This document shows positions 49,811 to 62,264 of a DNA stretch of 64,000 bases, one piece after another. Location of the stretch: positions 23,021,736-23,085,735 of the forward strand of contig CM072893.1 in assembly GCA_037013685.1 (NCBI GenBank), in the 5' to 3' direction. Made by a program: the position numbers and the translations under genes. The notes below the pieces were generated by a model that saw nothing but the letters and a program-made list of their open reading frames with translations, ran no database searches and was not told the origin of the DNA. The DNA is from Acridotheres tristis. Lineage: Eukaryota > Chordata > Aves > Passeriformes > Sturnidae. Positions within the stretch are counted from its first letter, which is position 1. Every line of letters starts with the position of its first letter.

Positions 49811-49820
49811 GCGCATGCGT
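49811..49820. promoter_or_regulatory. NRF1-like site, second copy
   Basis: GCGCATGCGT is one base off the palindromic NRF1 consensus and lies about 120 bp further upstream than the first. Paired NRF1 sites are common in CpG-island promoters. Confidence 0.55.
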
Positions 49821-49843
49821 TGTGTGCTGTGCAGGGGGCCGAC

Positions 49844-49855
49844 GGGGCTTGTAGT
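49844..49855 (-). promoter_or_regulatory. Possible second ZNF143 half-element
   Basis: GGGGCTTGTAGT is the reverse complement of the ZNF143 core with one mismatch, in opposite orientation to the site at 49761. It is weak on its own; the pairing with the better site is the reason to list it. Confidence 0.35.
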
Positions 49856-50539
49856 AACATGGGGCCGTGACGGTGCGTGGTGCCGGCCAGGGTAGGATGG
49901 ACACGGCCGCTTCCTCTGGGCGAGGAAGGGATGGAGGGAGATGAGGAGGCGCGTCCTGCAGGTGCCGTGTGGGCCATTTCCAGCTCCAGACTTTCCCTGG
50001 GGTGGAAGGTATGGCTGGCCCGTGAGTCACAGCCCGGCGCTGTGAAATGCCCCCCAGGAGGGCTCGGCTGCTCCCACGCTTTGCTCCGTGCTCGCGGCAC
50101 TGTCGGTGTTCGAGGTGATTGCTGGTGCTAAACCTAAACTGAGCCCCGTGCAAGCAGTGCCAAAAATCTCTGCTGAAAAGTCACCAGACCGAAGGTCCAC
50201 AGGGGATGTGAAGCAGGAAAATCTGCATCACTGGAATGGATCAAGTAGGCTGACATCATTCTTTAGAGATGTTTGTTTGAAGCCATCCTGTACATTAAAA
50301 GCCGCCCGTGGTGCTTTGGTGCCCTTTTTCTAATAATGTTTCTAGATCAATTTTCCCTGAAAATTGGACCAAGTTTTCTTTGCTGTATTAAGCAGCAAAG
50401 AGAAAAAAAGAATTATTGATCAGCATTCCTTGACTATCAGCTGCACATAGACAGGAGAATATGTACCATATCCCCTCTGTTTCCCTGTTGCACACCCTCC
50501 AAGGCCAGCTCACATGGCAGCCATTGCTTCTAATCCTCT

Positions 50540-50860
50540 TGTTTATTAAATTTGTCTCATCTCTTTCCAGATTTTCTACATTTTTCACGATGCCCAAAAA
50601 CTGAAGCTGCATCGTATGGAGCAGCAGAGAGGAATTGCTTCCTGTGGTTTTAATACCAGCAATAAAACCCTAGTAAGTTTTTACTTCTCTATAGCAAACA
50701 CAACACTGATTTCTAGCCAGTTTGTCATGTACTAAAACACTCAGGTTCTTTTCCTCGCTACATTTCTATATTTGGTTCTGCATTTTAAGTGAGATACTCC
50801 GAATTTCTTCCTATTTAAATGCAAAGAAGCCAGCCACAAACATCAGCACTTGCTTCCCAT
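50540..50860 (-). mobile_element. Ancient CR1-type LINE fragment (minus orientation)
   Basis: Segments such as aaatttgtctcatctctttcc, acgatgcccaaaaactg, catcgtatggagcagcagagaggaattgcttcc and actaaaacactcaggttctttt follow, in order, the antisense of old CR1-like LINEs (aatttgtctacatctttcc, ggcgcccaaaactgga, gcagagtagagcggaagaattacttc, ccccagatccctttc). It is heavily decayed and lies just upstream of the BTRC promoter. Confidence 0.55.
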
Positions 50861-51634
50861 ATGCAGCTCAAATCCATTTTTTCATTCCTGTGTTTGACAT
50901 AGGAGCAAAAGTGAAGCTTCAAGCAGGTACAAAACCAGTATCTCTTGAGTACCAGTCCCTTCTCTCATTTTCTCTAAACATTCCATCTCCTCCAGATTTT
51001 CAGACAAGATGATCAGAGAGAAAACAGAGGATGAAGAGAACGTGCCCATTACTGGATTCCTCCCAGGGACATGTGACGAGGTGGTGCCTCATGATCCAGT
51101 GCCAGGAGTGTCTGCTGCAGCCAGTGACCCAGCAGAGGTTACAGGGAATGTCAGCCTTTGCAGGGTGTGATGCTGGCATGATCTATGCCCCCAGAGCAGT
51201 GGTCTAAGAGAAGGAGGAAGAGATAACCTGATGTTCTCCCTCTACAATCCCAAGGCATAGAAATCTCCCAAATAAAGCTTCCATGTCACCAGGACAAGAG
51301 GCTGCCATTCTTGGACCGACCTAGCCATGCTCTTGGCCGTCATACTTTAAGCCCAGACTCTTAGCAGTGAAATGCCTGAAATGCTTGGCTCCAGTGGGGC
51401 TGGGCACTTTCCAGACTGCTGACAGCACTGAAAACACTCACCACGATTATATAAATAACAGTAATTATAATAAGGGAATCCTATAATTACAAAGGGAGGA
51501 CTCCTGTAACAGCACTGAAGGCAACCAGGGGCTGCTGGTGCTTGAGGCAGGGTTCTCCCATGTCTCCTCCCTCCAGGCATCCAGCAGCTGGCTTGGGATG
51601 TAAATGGATCCTCCTGGTAGCAGTGTGGCAGGCT

Positions 51635-51725
51635 CAGGGCTTTGATTGCATGGTTTATTTGTCAATAATATCTGATGCCGGCCTAATTGTTGGAAAATTG
51701 GAAAGTGTAATGCTTCAGCATTAGA
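51635..51725. promoter_or_regulatory. Possible conserved noncoding element
   Basis: A short repeat-free block with gattgcatggtttatttgtcaataatatctgatg-type A/T-core motifs (forkhead-like TTTATTTGTCAATA) and gcctaattgttgg. Texture only. Confidence 0.3.
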
Positions 51726-52479
51726 CACTAGTGTCCCAAAGCCCTCCAGGCTGATTGATCTGTCTGGACTGTAACTTACAGGGGATTAATGTCCCTGAAC
51801 TATATAGAGTCAAAACTCATAAGTGTTTAGGTGCTGGACTTAAACTTGGTGGTAGAAGGTCATGGCTTGGTTATTCTGCCACACTGCCGTCAGGACCCCA
51901 CAATGCAGACCCACTGCAGAGGGACAGGGCAAGAGCCTCAACCACAGCACAGAGTTGGCTGAGGAAGGACTCAGAGAAGCAGCACTTGGCCCAGCAGTGC
52001 TTTGCGTGGAGTAACACCTTGTTGTGGGAACCTCACCTGGATCTCTGCATCTACAGCCTGACCTTGTGGTCTGAGGCTTCCCACTGTGGGATGCTCCCTG
52101 CAGCTGAATGGCCAGCTCTGCACCCACCAACTTGCTAAGTCCTCTGTGGCCAGAGGAGAGAATGGTCAGCACGCCAAGCTGTGACACCATCAAGATGTCA
52201 CATCACACAGCAGGTGAAGAGACTGGAGAAGTCTGTGGTGTGTAAGGCAGGGACAAGGCACACTTCAACAGATTTACAACCAAACAGACAATTATTTGTT
52301 TGAATTCCAGGAACTGGATGTGTGTAGTCGGTGTCTCTGCCACAGTAGAGCTGCCCTGACCAGGTCCTCTTTAATTTTCCTTGAAACAGCAACCATATCC
52401 CCCCTCCCTGCCCTCCACCCCCTCACTGCAGAGCACGTTGCATGAAACGAGCCCATATAGCGCTCAGGGACCTCACCAT

Positions 52480-52720
52480 CCTTCCAGATGAAGGATGCTA
52501 CCTAACAGTAAAGATATTACTGTGATTATTTTTGCACTAGCATATTGCTCTGTGCATTCTGGACTCTGCGGACCACATCCACGCCTGGTGTAACGCCATG
52601 TTAATTTGCTGTGGCAGTCATTAATTGGGTAAGGAACAGCTGGTGCTTTGATTCAAGTGAAGCTGATTGGGTCAGTAAGGAAGTGGTTAAGCAACCTACA
52701 GCAGGTACAGCCCTACCTTT
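52480..52720. promoter_or_regulatory. Candidate conserved noncoding element
   Basis: A repeat-free block with AGATATTACTGTGATTATT, gcaccgc-poor but CpG-retaining segments (ctctgcggacc, atccacgcctgg, gtaacgccatg), cagtcattaattggg (homeodomain) and an cagctggtg E-box. It is surrounded by less structured sequence. Confidence 0.38.
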
Positions 52721-54619
52721 CTCTGCACTCTAGAGGGGTTTCACTTCTTGTCCCAGTGACCCTTTGTGGAAGCAGCAAGATTTGGCCATGAAACATTAGG
52801 GAACTTTAATCAGTGCAGTTCCTTTGGGCATTATTGCCTGAATTTTAATATTTTGAATAATAAAGGATGCTTTTAAATTAAATTTGTGGAGTCACCATCT
52901 GTGTGTGCTTGGCCTTGTTTTCCTCTACTTTGGCAGTGCCTTGGCTTCATTCTTTCTAAGTTGGAGCAAAAAGGAAGGGAAGTGAAAAGAAGGGAGTTCG
53001 CTGGTGGAAGAATCTTTTGTTGTTCCTTTTGTCCTGCAAGAACTTGGCTGCAGCAGTGGAAGCAGCTGCTACTGGGGCTGTGTTTCACAGTGGTGAGCAC
53101 ACAGGCAATCTTTGATAGCATAAGAGCTTGTGAGAAGGTGACAGGGACCCCTGCACCCAGAAACATCCCAGTGGTTCAGCTCTGCCTCTCCAGTCCAGCT
53201 TATCCCTGATGGTGGCATGTTTCACACAAGGCACTTGGTGTGCAGTGTCCTGGGGAAACTGAGGGCAGAATGGCTCCCTGCAGCCTGTGGGCAAAGGGGC
53301 TTTTTTAGGACAAAGGGACACTCAGTCATGCAAGAGCAAAGGGAGAGAATCCAAGGTCACACAGTATGAATTATATTCACTGAGCAGAACAGTACTCATT
53401 ACCTGGTGTAAAAAGATGTGCAAAGCTGCACGTATGGAGGGGATGACCAGAGAGAAAGGCTTGTCTGCAGAGAAGCCACAGTAGTGTAGGCTGTAGATTA
53501 ACATTTACAGGTTGAGCTGGTTGTATCCCTTGTGCTGCTGAAAAGGGGAGCTGCATCCTCTCTCCTGTCTCTGACAGCCACGTTTCCTCCTCTCACCTTC
53601 TGCTGGCTCCAAAACCTGTTTGCTAGCACAGTGAGCTGGTTTAGTTCACTATAATGGCAGGAAAATCATACTCGGGAAATATAAACTAAACACTTTCCTG
53701 GCAAGTCAAACTGGCTTTTTCTTGTGACCACACAAATGGCAAAGCTACTGTAAAGGCAGGTGGGACCAGGTTAGGGAAGGATGAGACTGGTCCCTCTCAG
53801 TTACTGGGAGCTGCTAATTCAGCAAATAGAAGGTGGAAAACCTCTTGTCTTCACACTTGTCAGGATCTCCCGACCCTCCTGGGGGTTGAGAGTCCTCCCT
53901 GCACTAATAGCATCATCACTGGCTCTGGATGGCCAAGGCAGAGTGTCTTGGACAGGGCAGATCTTGAGAGTTTGGAATCCTTACAGAGATCCTGAGCAGA
54001 TTAAACCTGACCTCACTTCCCAGTTTCTCATCTTACCATGGTGGCTACATGGTGCTGCTCCCCCACCAGATTCACTTGGCCACTGGGAAGCAGAAGATGC
54101 TGAAGCCCTGGTCCCAGTCCTCTCCATAGATTGTGTAGGTGCTTTGTTTAAAATATGGATTAAAGTAAATCAGGGTGACAACATTCTTGAACAGGCACTA
54201 TACTGCCTGTTCAGCAGCCTTCCAGTCTCTGTGGTCTTGCCAGAGGCCCTGGTGTAGAGCACCAGGCTGAGGCACATACAGAAACATGCACCCTGACTCC
54301 CAGCCATCCAGGTGCTCCCCACACAGATCTAGAAGTGCCTCCTTACCCTTAAAGCAGCTCCTTCACTCTCGGAAGCCTTGCTCCCTCCCATGGGATGTGT
54401 CCTTTGGTGTTTGCAGTACCTTCCATCAGCCTGTCCTTGACACAGCAGCAATGACAAATTCATCAGTCCTTCAGCAAACACGAGTCCAGAGGAGCATTGC
54501 TGGGAGCCACAAGGGTGGCAAAGGGAAAAGAAAGATTTCTGATTTCTTCTTATGAGGACAAAAAACAAACCCAAACCACCAAACCTGACCAGACAGAACA
54601 AAAACAACCCCAACAAGTA

Positions 54620-54920
54620 CCTTGTAGTCAGAACAGCCTTTTAAAGCCTCATGAATATTTAGTTTGTCCTCATGTAAAATATATGACTTTGTGTAAGGAT
54701 CAGGCAAAGGAGGTGCATGATTTTTTTCTGATTTATGGGCCCAGCAACGGATTATTCATAGCAGAGCAGCTGTGTGGAAAGATTCATCCACTGCAAAATG
54801 TGATTGTACATCAGGCAGTGTGAGGGAACAGAGCTATGACTAATGGCTACTTTACATATAAATGAGAAGGTTTGCGCTAGGAACTGTAAAAAAAATACAA
54901 TCGTTCAGCTGACGGGCCTG
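54620..54920. promoter_or_regulatory. Candidate conserved noncoding element
   Basis: A repeat-free block with ctcatgaatatttag, gcaacggattattcatag, gtgcatgattttt and acatataaatgagaagg motifs, ending in aatcgttcagctgacggg. A/T-core motifs are mixed with isolated CpGs. Texture only. Confidence 0.35.
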
Positions 54921-55687
54921 GCCTCTTTATCGAGAGTGCTGCACAGGGGCCAAGGAAAGGCAGGAATAAGCCTGGCTGAAGGCACTGCTTTCTCTCACAT
55001 CCTTCAACATGCAATAAATGAGGCAACAGCAGTCAAGACTTCCAAGGGCCAAATTTGTTGCTGGCATCAATCTGCAATGAGGGAAGGCAGATGTTTCTCC
55101 TCCTGCCTTGAATGCCCCTGAAGCCCCTCCTGGCCAGGCTGGGATGGACCCTGCTTTGAGCATCATGCTCAAAAGCTGGAGGGGCAGCATGAGCCAGGGT
55201 GCTTGGCACAAGCCCCAGCATAAACACTTTGCTTCCCCTCCCCACTGTGATCACAGCACCCCCCACACTCACTCTTCTAGCTGAGACGGGTTGTCTAGAC
55301 ATTGCAGATGTGGACAGATGTTGGGGCTGTAATTTATAACAATGGCCTCCAGAAGGCAATTCCAATTTGTTTCGCTAAAGCTTTAAGTTACAGGCAGCAA
55401 GATCTCCTGTAAATACTCTTGACTTACATAGTAAGTACATAAAAGAGTTTTCCTGGCAAAAGCCCCCTTGCTGCAGTGACTGTGCCTTTCTCCATATCAC
55501 AGAGGCACATTACAATGCATAGATCCAAAAGCAATTGCCCTCTGCCATGGACCCAAGGAGTCCAAAAGTGACCTGGGTTGCAGGAGCTGACAGATATGCA
55601 GCTCTTAGAAGCTGCTTCTACAGCATCATTCACTGCTCAGAGGAGGAATTTGGAATCCTGCCTGCAGAGCTGACCCATTCATTTATG

Positions 55688-55712
55688 TGCACCCCATTCT
55701 TCATGGGGTGCA
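55688..55712. repeat. 10-bp-stem perfect inverted repeat
   Basis: TGCACCCCAT, a 5-nt spacer (tcttc), then ATGGGGTGCA: a perfect hairpin-forming inverted repeat. It is followed at once by a second attcttcat, so the spacer and part of the arm are also directly repeated. Confidence 0.8.
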
Positions 55713-56760
55713 TTCATTCTTCATTTTCCTGCCATTTGGTGCCTGAAGGAGAACTCAGAAAAGGGGATTTTCCCAGACCTTGAAAATACTCCCAATACCT
55801 CTCTTGAAAGCAAAAAGGCCCTCACAGAAAAGATTTCCCTCTAGGAAATGATGCACACACCCTTGTCTCTGCCCTGGTTCCTACCAATCCTCTTCAGAGC
55901 AGCCCAGAGTGGGCATCACAAGACCTTCTCCCTCTGTCACCCAATACCTCAGACACTCCTTTTACTGCTCTAACCTTCCTGTGAAAGACAACCATGGTCC
56001 CAGTTTTGCAAACCTGCAGCAGATACCATTACAATGAAGAACCCAGAGCTGTGAGCCTGCAGCCACTGGTGAAGAGGGTACCAGAGTCACAAGTAATTAC
56101 TTTGAGCACTTCTGTCATTTGAAGCCTTTCAACCAGGGGTTAGACAAGCAAGGGAGAATTCCTCCAACACTGTTTCACAGCACCTACAATTCATCTGCTT
56201 GCAGCATCTGAGGGGAAAACATAGAAGCCCTTTAGCAATTATTTGCTCCTGCAACTGTGTTTGTACAGGTTGTTCCTAAATTGAGCAGCACAGACTTTGT
56301 CACAGAGCACTGAGGTGCTCTGCAGTGGCTGCACTGGTGCACAAGTGCACGAGTACCCATGGAGGCATGTGCTGAACTCCCATGTGGAGTCCCTCCAGCA
56401 GTCCCTAATAAATTACAAACGCTGGTACTAACATCCAGCAGGCAGACAGCCCCAGAGATCCCACTCTGTAACAGATTCAATCATGCTGGGTGCACTACCA
56501 AGAGGATCACTGCCCTGGAAACTAGCAAACTCCTTCATTTCAGTCGATAAGTAAGTGTGTCTGTCCCATTCATCTCTATGGTTAGGCCATCTTACTGGTG
56601 AAAATCTGTAGAAGAGCTCTGCATGTATAAAACCACCAGAAAACAGAGACTTGTGGTTTTATCTTATGTTCATTAGCAGTAAACATATTTGCAGACTGGG
56701 AAATAGCATATGGCTGAAATCCCACCTTCAAGAGTCCCAGCACAGGACATCAACCAAAAG

Positions 56761-56812
56761 AAAAAAAAAAATATATATATATATATATAAAATCATATAT
56801 ATTTAACTCATA
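56761..56812. repeat. Poly(A)/(TA)n simple repeat
   Basis: Eleven A followed by about nine TA units, then further catatatat-type sequence. Simple repeat. Confidence 0.9.
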
Positions 56813-57189
56813 AATATGTATTTAACTTACATACATTTGAAACAAAGAGCATAGAGTGTGGCTGGAGCACAGCTAGCTACTATGACCATTTCACCCATAA
56901 AGCAAGATTATGGAGAAACAAGACCCTACAAAGTCTGGAAGATACAAAGTGCTTCAATTAGAGGACATTTGTGTGAGGTTTGGTTGGGATTAGAGACATG
57001 TTCCAGTTGAATTTGCAGCTGAAAGTCTGCAGCCATGTGAGAGAGTCAGAAAGAGAAGCCCACTCATCTCCCAGAGGAGTGGGAGCAGAGACCAAACCAG
57101 CACAACTACGCTTTGTAAAATTTGTGTCACTTTGGTTCTAGAGTTTGCAATTAAAGCAATGGGAAATGGCAGTTTTCATGTTTTCAGCC

Positions 57190-57420
57190 AAATTAAAAAG
57201 TCTTACTTTCCCCAGCCCCCAAAAGTTTAATCTCAGATTTAATGAAACATTTAATTTGAAGCAATATATCTTAATTTGTGGGGAAGCAATTTATTGAATT
57301 AAAGTAAATAAAGTAATAAATTATTTATTGTTCTTTAATTTTGAATTTTTCAGCAGAGCGATCAGCTTTATTCAAGGCAAAACAAATATCTGAGCCCCCA
57401 TTTACCTTAATCTGCAAGGA
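57190..57420. promoter_or_regulatory. Candidate conserved noncoding element (AT-rich)
   Basis: An unusually A/T-rich island in the G+C-richer flank: aatctcagatttaatg, acatttaatttgaag, tattgaattaaag, aaataaagtaataaattatttattg, then agcagagcgatcagctttattc. Dense homeodomain-type cores and a CDX/HOX-like TTTATT series. No repeat is recognised. Confidence 0.35.
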
Positions 57421-58944
57421 GAATACTTGATGCCTCTTTCAACTCAGCGTGGTGCAGGAGAAGATCTTGATGGAGAGGCTTTTCTAGGAGGGAATCAGAC
57501 TTTTGGCACTCAGCTCCTTTTGCAACCACAAAGGCACATTTCCACACTGCTTTGTGTACCTGTGATTATCAGTGCAGGGGAGGCACAATGGTGCTGCAGC
57601 TCATTCTGCAGGCAGCATTCAGACCAGCCCAAGGGAGGCAGATGGTTTCATCCATGGGAATCTGGCCCTGTAGGATGGTGCGGGAATTAGGAACGAAAAG
57701 TGGATTTTCTCTATTTCAACTTTAAAATGGGAAAGCAGAGCAGGCCTCTTAAGTTTAGGTTACTCTTCCAAAACATATCACAGTTGCAAATTGCAAACCC
57801 AATACCTGCAGCCCAGCCAGCTGCTGCTGAGTCCCAGCCTGGAGCTGTGCTGTCCCTGTCAAGGGAGAAAAGCCAGATTTTCATGGGAGAGGAGTGGGCA
57901 GCACAGGAAGGGCAGGACCTTTACCTCTCTTGCACACTTTGTGCTCTGAACCAGCTTCCAAAGCAAAATACAGACCCAAATACTGCATCTTCCCAGACAC
58001 TTCACAGCTGCATACTTCCTGACCCAGCATTTCCAGATCCTGTGTAGGATCCTAGCAACTGATGGAATAGAAAGCCAAGGTTGAGGTGCACAGATGACCC
58101 CAAGGAAGAAAACAAACCAGACTCTGCAGCTTCCCCAACAGTCAAGAGGATAAGGTGGCCCTGGGACAAGTCAGCTCCATGGGCATTAAGCCTGGGGCTA
58201 GTACTGCTGTTTCCAGAGAGCTGGACTGGACGATTCTCTCCCCTGTTTGCTCAAGCACTTCCAATTAAACCCAGTGGAATTCAATCTCTTACTCTTAATA
58301 AACTTCCCTGTTTCCTTGCCAACTCCCCTCCGGACACCAAGACGCTATTACTCCAAACACAACAGGAAGGGGCTATTTTTTTCTGCAAACTTTCTGACTG
58401 AAGAGACAAGCACGATCCCCCCTAGCAGGATCTGAGCCATTAGGATCCATGAAAATTAACTGCAAATAAACATTTGGGGAGGGGAGGGGGATTGGGGCTG
58501 CCAAGCTACAGCAAAAAGGTTATGCACATGTTTCCCAGACAGGTGAACACCTGCAGTTGCTAAAGAGTGTGTACCTGCACATGGGACCCCGCATGGAATT
58601 AGGGAACTTGTGTTCTGCTGTGAGTGTGTATATCTCCAAGGATGCTGCCCCTTATTTCCATTCCACCACAGGTCCGTTTTCATGCATCCCCAGGCATGCA
58701 GTTCTCTGGGTGGGGAAGCTCTAACAGCCCCTTTCTTGTTACTACAGCATGCACATGTAAGGAAGCTCTACAGCCCCCCCTCTCCAGCCTAGAGTCCTCA
58801 TCCCCACGTGCTACATCTCCATTGCACAGACCCAGAAGATTAATGCAGCCGTCTCCCCTTTCCCAAAGCCCTGGTCGCAGCTTTGCAAGGCAGGAGCCTC
58901 CTTCTCCGCTCTCCTCTCCCTGACAGATGCCTCAGAGCCCGGGG

Positions 58945-59175
58945 CCGCAGTTAAGGTGACAAGATTCAGCAATTCTTTATGAACATTTCATTCCCGCTCG
59001 CTACACGACGTAAATTAGATGGTGTGTTACATTCGGGCAAGAAGCACGATATGTCACTGTGGCGCCGGCCCATTGGATGGAGAGGCTAATCCTGCCGTGA
59101 ATTTCATTACTGCTTTTATGCCATCGGAATTAGCTTGGTGACAGCGAGCCTGATTGTCTTTCACTAGGGGTTTGC
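58945..59175. promoter_or_regulatory. Strong candidate conserved noncoding element
   Basis: This is the most CNE-like block in the window. It mixes about a dozen CpGs (cccgctcgctacacgacg, ggcgccggcc, atgccatcgg) with classic homeodomain cores (gtaaattagatgg, GGCTAATCC bicoid-type at 59084-59092, cggaattagc) in roughly 200 bp, with no repeat and no plausible exon. This texture usually marks deeply conserved enhancers. In this locus LBX1 is the most likely target (inference). Confidence 0.5.
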
Positions 59176-59768
59176 CGGGGCACAGGAAGGCTTCCTCCCT
59201 GATGGGAGCACTACCGAGTGACCCCGCACTGTGGCCGCTCATTGTGCCTTCCCTGGGGCAGGGAGGGAGTGGTGTCCAGCTCATGGGGAGCTTCGATATT
59301 CCTCCTCTCCAGTGCTCACATAAAGAGGTTGAAGGATGCTCTTGCATGGGTGTGGTCAGGATGATGACAACCCCCCTCCCTGTATCAGGAAGGCGTTTTA
59401 TCCCTCTCCCCCATCTTTATGTTCGCATAGTTGTCCTGAGAACGCTCTTCTTGCTATGGTGGATTCCCCATTCTCCCAGCACACACCGTGTCAGGAACCA
59501 GTGCTTGAAAGCCCAGAGCCTGAGAACCAGGGACACAAACTGCAACCCGTGCTGCAGCTGGGCCAAACTCGGTTCTTATATCAGTGTCTGCACTTGTGAG
59601 TTCATGCCTTTGCCCAGCGTAAGAGGAGGTGAATGAGAGGCACAGAGTCATTTCCCATCACTCAGGCTCAGTTTGGCTGAGTTTCCTCCCAAAGCATCCT
59701 GATGAAGAATATCGTAAGTCTGGGTGACTCAGCAGGTGCTGACTATAGGACAAATTGAACCCGTCCTG

Positions 59769-59802
59769 TGTTTATCACTCCATCTTGTTTATCACTCCAT
59801 CT
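59769..59802. repeat. Exact 17-bp tandem duplication
   Basis: TGTTTATCACTCCATCT occurs twice back to back (59769-59785 and 59786-59802) with no mismatch, so it is a recent replication-slippage duplication. Confidence 0.9.
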
Positions 59803-61865
59803 CTCCTGTTATAGTGCTACTGCTAATCCGGGGGTAAAGCCAGGAACACACAAGAGCTTTCCAGAAAGCCAGCACTTACCTAGGTGAGATTGCTGAGAAG
59901 TCAGACACCCTAAGGATGGCTCCCAGTAAGAAGTGGCAGAGAGAAATCTGGAACACCTGGAGAGCCCAAGCAAGACAAAGGCAGGGCTGGCCACCTGCAC
60001 ATCTTGTATCCACTTAGCAAGTTGCACGTTCCCAGGTAAAACAAGGGGTCTCAGAAACATGCTGTAAGCTGTCCCCTGCAGATCCAGCCATCAGGAGTCT
60101 GCTGAACCTGAGCACCCACATTTCTTAAGCATCATGGCTTTAGTTCTCCAAAGCTTCTAGAAATACTTTCTTCCTCCCCAAAGACCCATGATGGCCACAG
60201 CTCACTCCTTCCTCTCAATTTTTAAGTACTCTCCCATCCACCCTCCCCATCCCTAGTTTGCATCCAGCTACATTTGCTACCTCCCTCCCAAGATAAGATG
60301 TCTCCATACACTTAACCAGCAAATACCCACATGTAGACCCACGCCTGCCCACTTCTTACTGAAGCACTTGACCTTTCTCCTGGTGCTTTGAGCACTGCTG
60401 CCATTTACAATGTTTAAATGTCAGTGTGATGCCCTCCAGGAGTCCAGGGGACTGAGCAACAAAACACTTGAAGGTTGCAAATGACGTTGGTGATGGTCAT
60501 GAGGCTGATCTAATTGGTTCTACACCCTAGCATAGGTTCAGAATCCAAATTGCAGGAGAAGGATAGGGGGACATATTGATCATCACAGCCTATCCTCCTA
60601 GTGCATCTCCAAAGTTCAGGTTTTGTGGTTCTGCATAGTTACAGCCTTAAACCCTCCTCCAGTTCTGGGTATGGCTCCTGGAAAATGCATAGGAGGCTTC
60701 AAAGCTTGACAAATTGCAGTAAAAAAATTCTCATGGCATTCATAGATGGAAGTTCTAGGCATAGAGCAGCTCCTAAAGTGCTCTGTACCTCCAGACAGAC
60801 CCATCCTGCTCTCCTTCTGGCTGTTCCAGTGTCTTGTCCCAGGACGGCTTTGGGTGATCCAATACTCAAAGTACTGGTGTAGGCACTTCAAAACATTCCC
60901 TACAGGATTGAAGGAGCCCTCCTGGGGGGTGTTGTACAAACACAGCATGGGGGGAAAGTCCTCTTTTGCCCAAGCAGGAAAACTGATATATGTAATTGGC
61001 AAAGGACTGTGTTGCACCTACTGGCTGGGGTGTTATCAAAGGGCAAGTTAGATCTAAAACCTATCCCTAAGGGTGAATCTGAGAGCCGAGGTGGTCTAAC
61101 TGTACAGTCTGGCTATCTGGAGAGAGACAGTAAAATCGATGTCTGCAGCTCTGCTCTGTACTCTTGGCCCCCTCCTCCCACTCTCAGGACATGAGGATGC
61201 ACAGCCCTAATGCACATCTATTAGTCAAAGTGCTCTCCTCTTAGGTAAGCACTTTGGGAAGCTTGCCTAGTCCCTCACAGTAATACTCCATTAGTCCTCC
61301 ACTCCAATTAGTGGGAGGAGGAGTGGGAGGGGATGGAAAGAGCAGGCAGAAGTTAACAAACTGATTTGGGTTGATAAACTACATAAGAGGTTTTTCAAAG
61401 ACAGGAAAAGGAATAAAAGCAGTCAAACCCCAAATGTGTGCAGGACAAGTGCTTGAAGGTACATAAGGACAGGGTGTACCAGACAAAGGCTCCTGAGCTC
61501 TCCCCAAAGGAAGGGGCAGGATGCAGCCTTTCCTCTGTCCTTTGGGATGGGGAGGCATGTAGTACCCGGAGCTTGGATGGGGATGGTAGCCCCGTGCCAG
61601 CAGTTTTGAGGATCTGTTGTTAGGTTCAACCGGGATGGAAAAAAAAGAAGTAAAAAAATTAAAATGACGATAGAATCTGCTAGTGTGTCCACAGCTTCCT
61701 TGATAGAGATTTCCTCTTCCCCACCATCAAGTCAAATACAAACATGACCCCCAAGAGTAGCGCTGGAGCAGAGGACCTCCGTGCTCAGAAATCAGATTGG
61801 CTTTGTGACATGTCACGAGATGAACCCCAGAGGGCAGAGAGTGTCCTTTTCCTGGGCATCGCTGG

Positions 61866-61911
61866 GGTCTAGGTACCACTGTCTGGGTGGTCTAGGTACC
61901 ACTGTCTGGGT
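61866..61911. repeat. Exact 23-bp tandem duplication
   Basis: A 23-bp unit containing ggtctaggtaccactg occurs twice without mismatch (61866-61888 and 61889-61911). Recent duplication, possibly polymorphic. Confidence 0.9.
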
Positions 61912-62264
61912 AATGTCAGTCACTACCTTTCACAGCTCGAGAAGCCCCCCTGACCCCGGAGGCACCCAAACCTGGAAAGGACTCACCTGTGATAGGGGAC
62001 AGGCTCTAGGCAGATCCAGCAGGAAAAAGTCACTGGAGAAAGCAACTGTTCGGGCACAACAGAATATGACTGTCCCTCGGCCCAGTTCTGTCACCCTGTC
62101 ACCAAGTGCCCCAGCGGCAGAAGCAAGGATGGGTGAGGTTGGTCCCAGCCCCCAGCCCAAAACCTTGGCCAGCCCACCAGCACTCCGAGCATCACTTCCC
62201 TCCCCTCTAAGCCTCTGCTCTTGCTGTGCCAATCGTCCAGGCTTCAGGCAGAGCTGATTCATAG

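Larger units (their letters stand above)
49150..50110 (-). promoter_or_regulatory. BTRC: BTRC CpG-island promoter
   Basis: A sharp local rise in G+C and CpG over about 1 kb, in sharp contrast to the AT-rich introns, surrounds coding exon 1. It has no obvious TATA box, GC-box-like CCCGCCC strings and NRF1 and ZNF143-type sites, the usual make-up of a broad housekeeping promoter. The sites cluster 110-290 bp upstream of the start codon, so transcription probably starts around 49620-49740 (inference). The + strand beyond 49850 has plausible splice donors, so a divergent noncoding transcript is possible. Long proline-rich open frames on both strands here are by-products of G+C content. Confidence 0.88.

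Noticed and set aside
50088..50333. 81-codon + strand frame just downstream of the divergent side of the promoter
   Set aside because: Looks protein-like in composition but matches nothing I know and starts inside the CpG-rich edge; more likely chance in a divergent noncoding transcript.
53781..54257. 158-codon + strand frame (and similar ones at 59154 and 61781) in the upstream flank
   Set aside because: No recognisable domains, no splice context, and located in moderately G+C-rich intergenic DNA; treated as chance.
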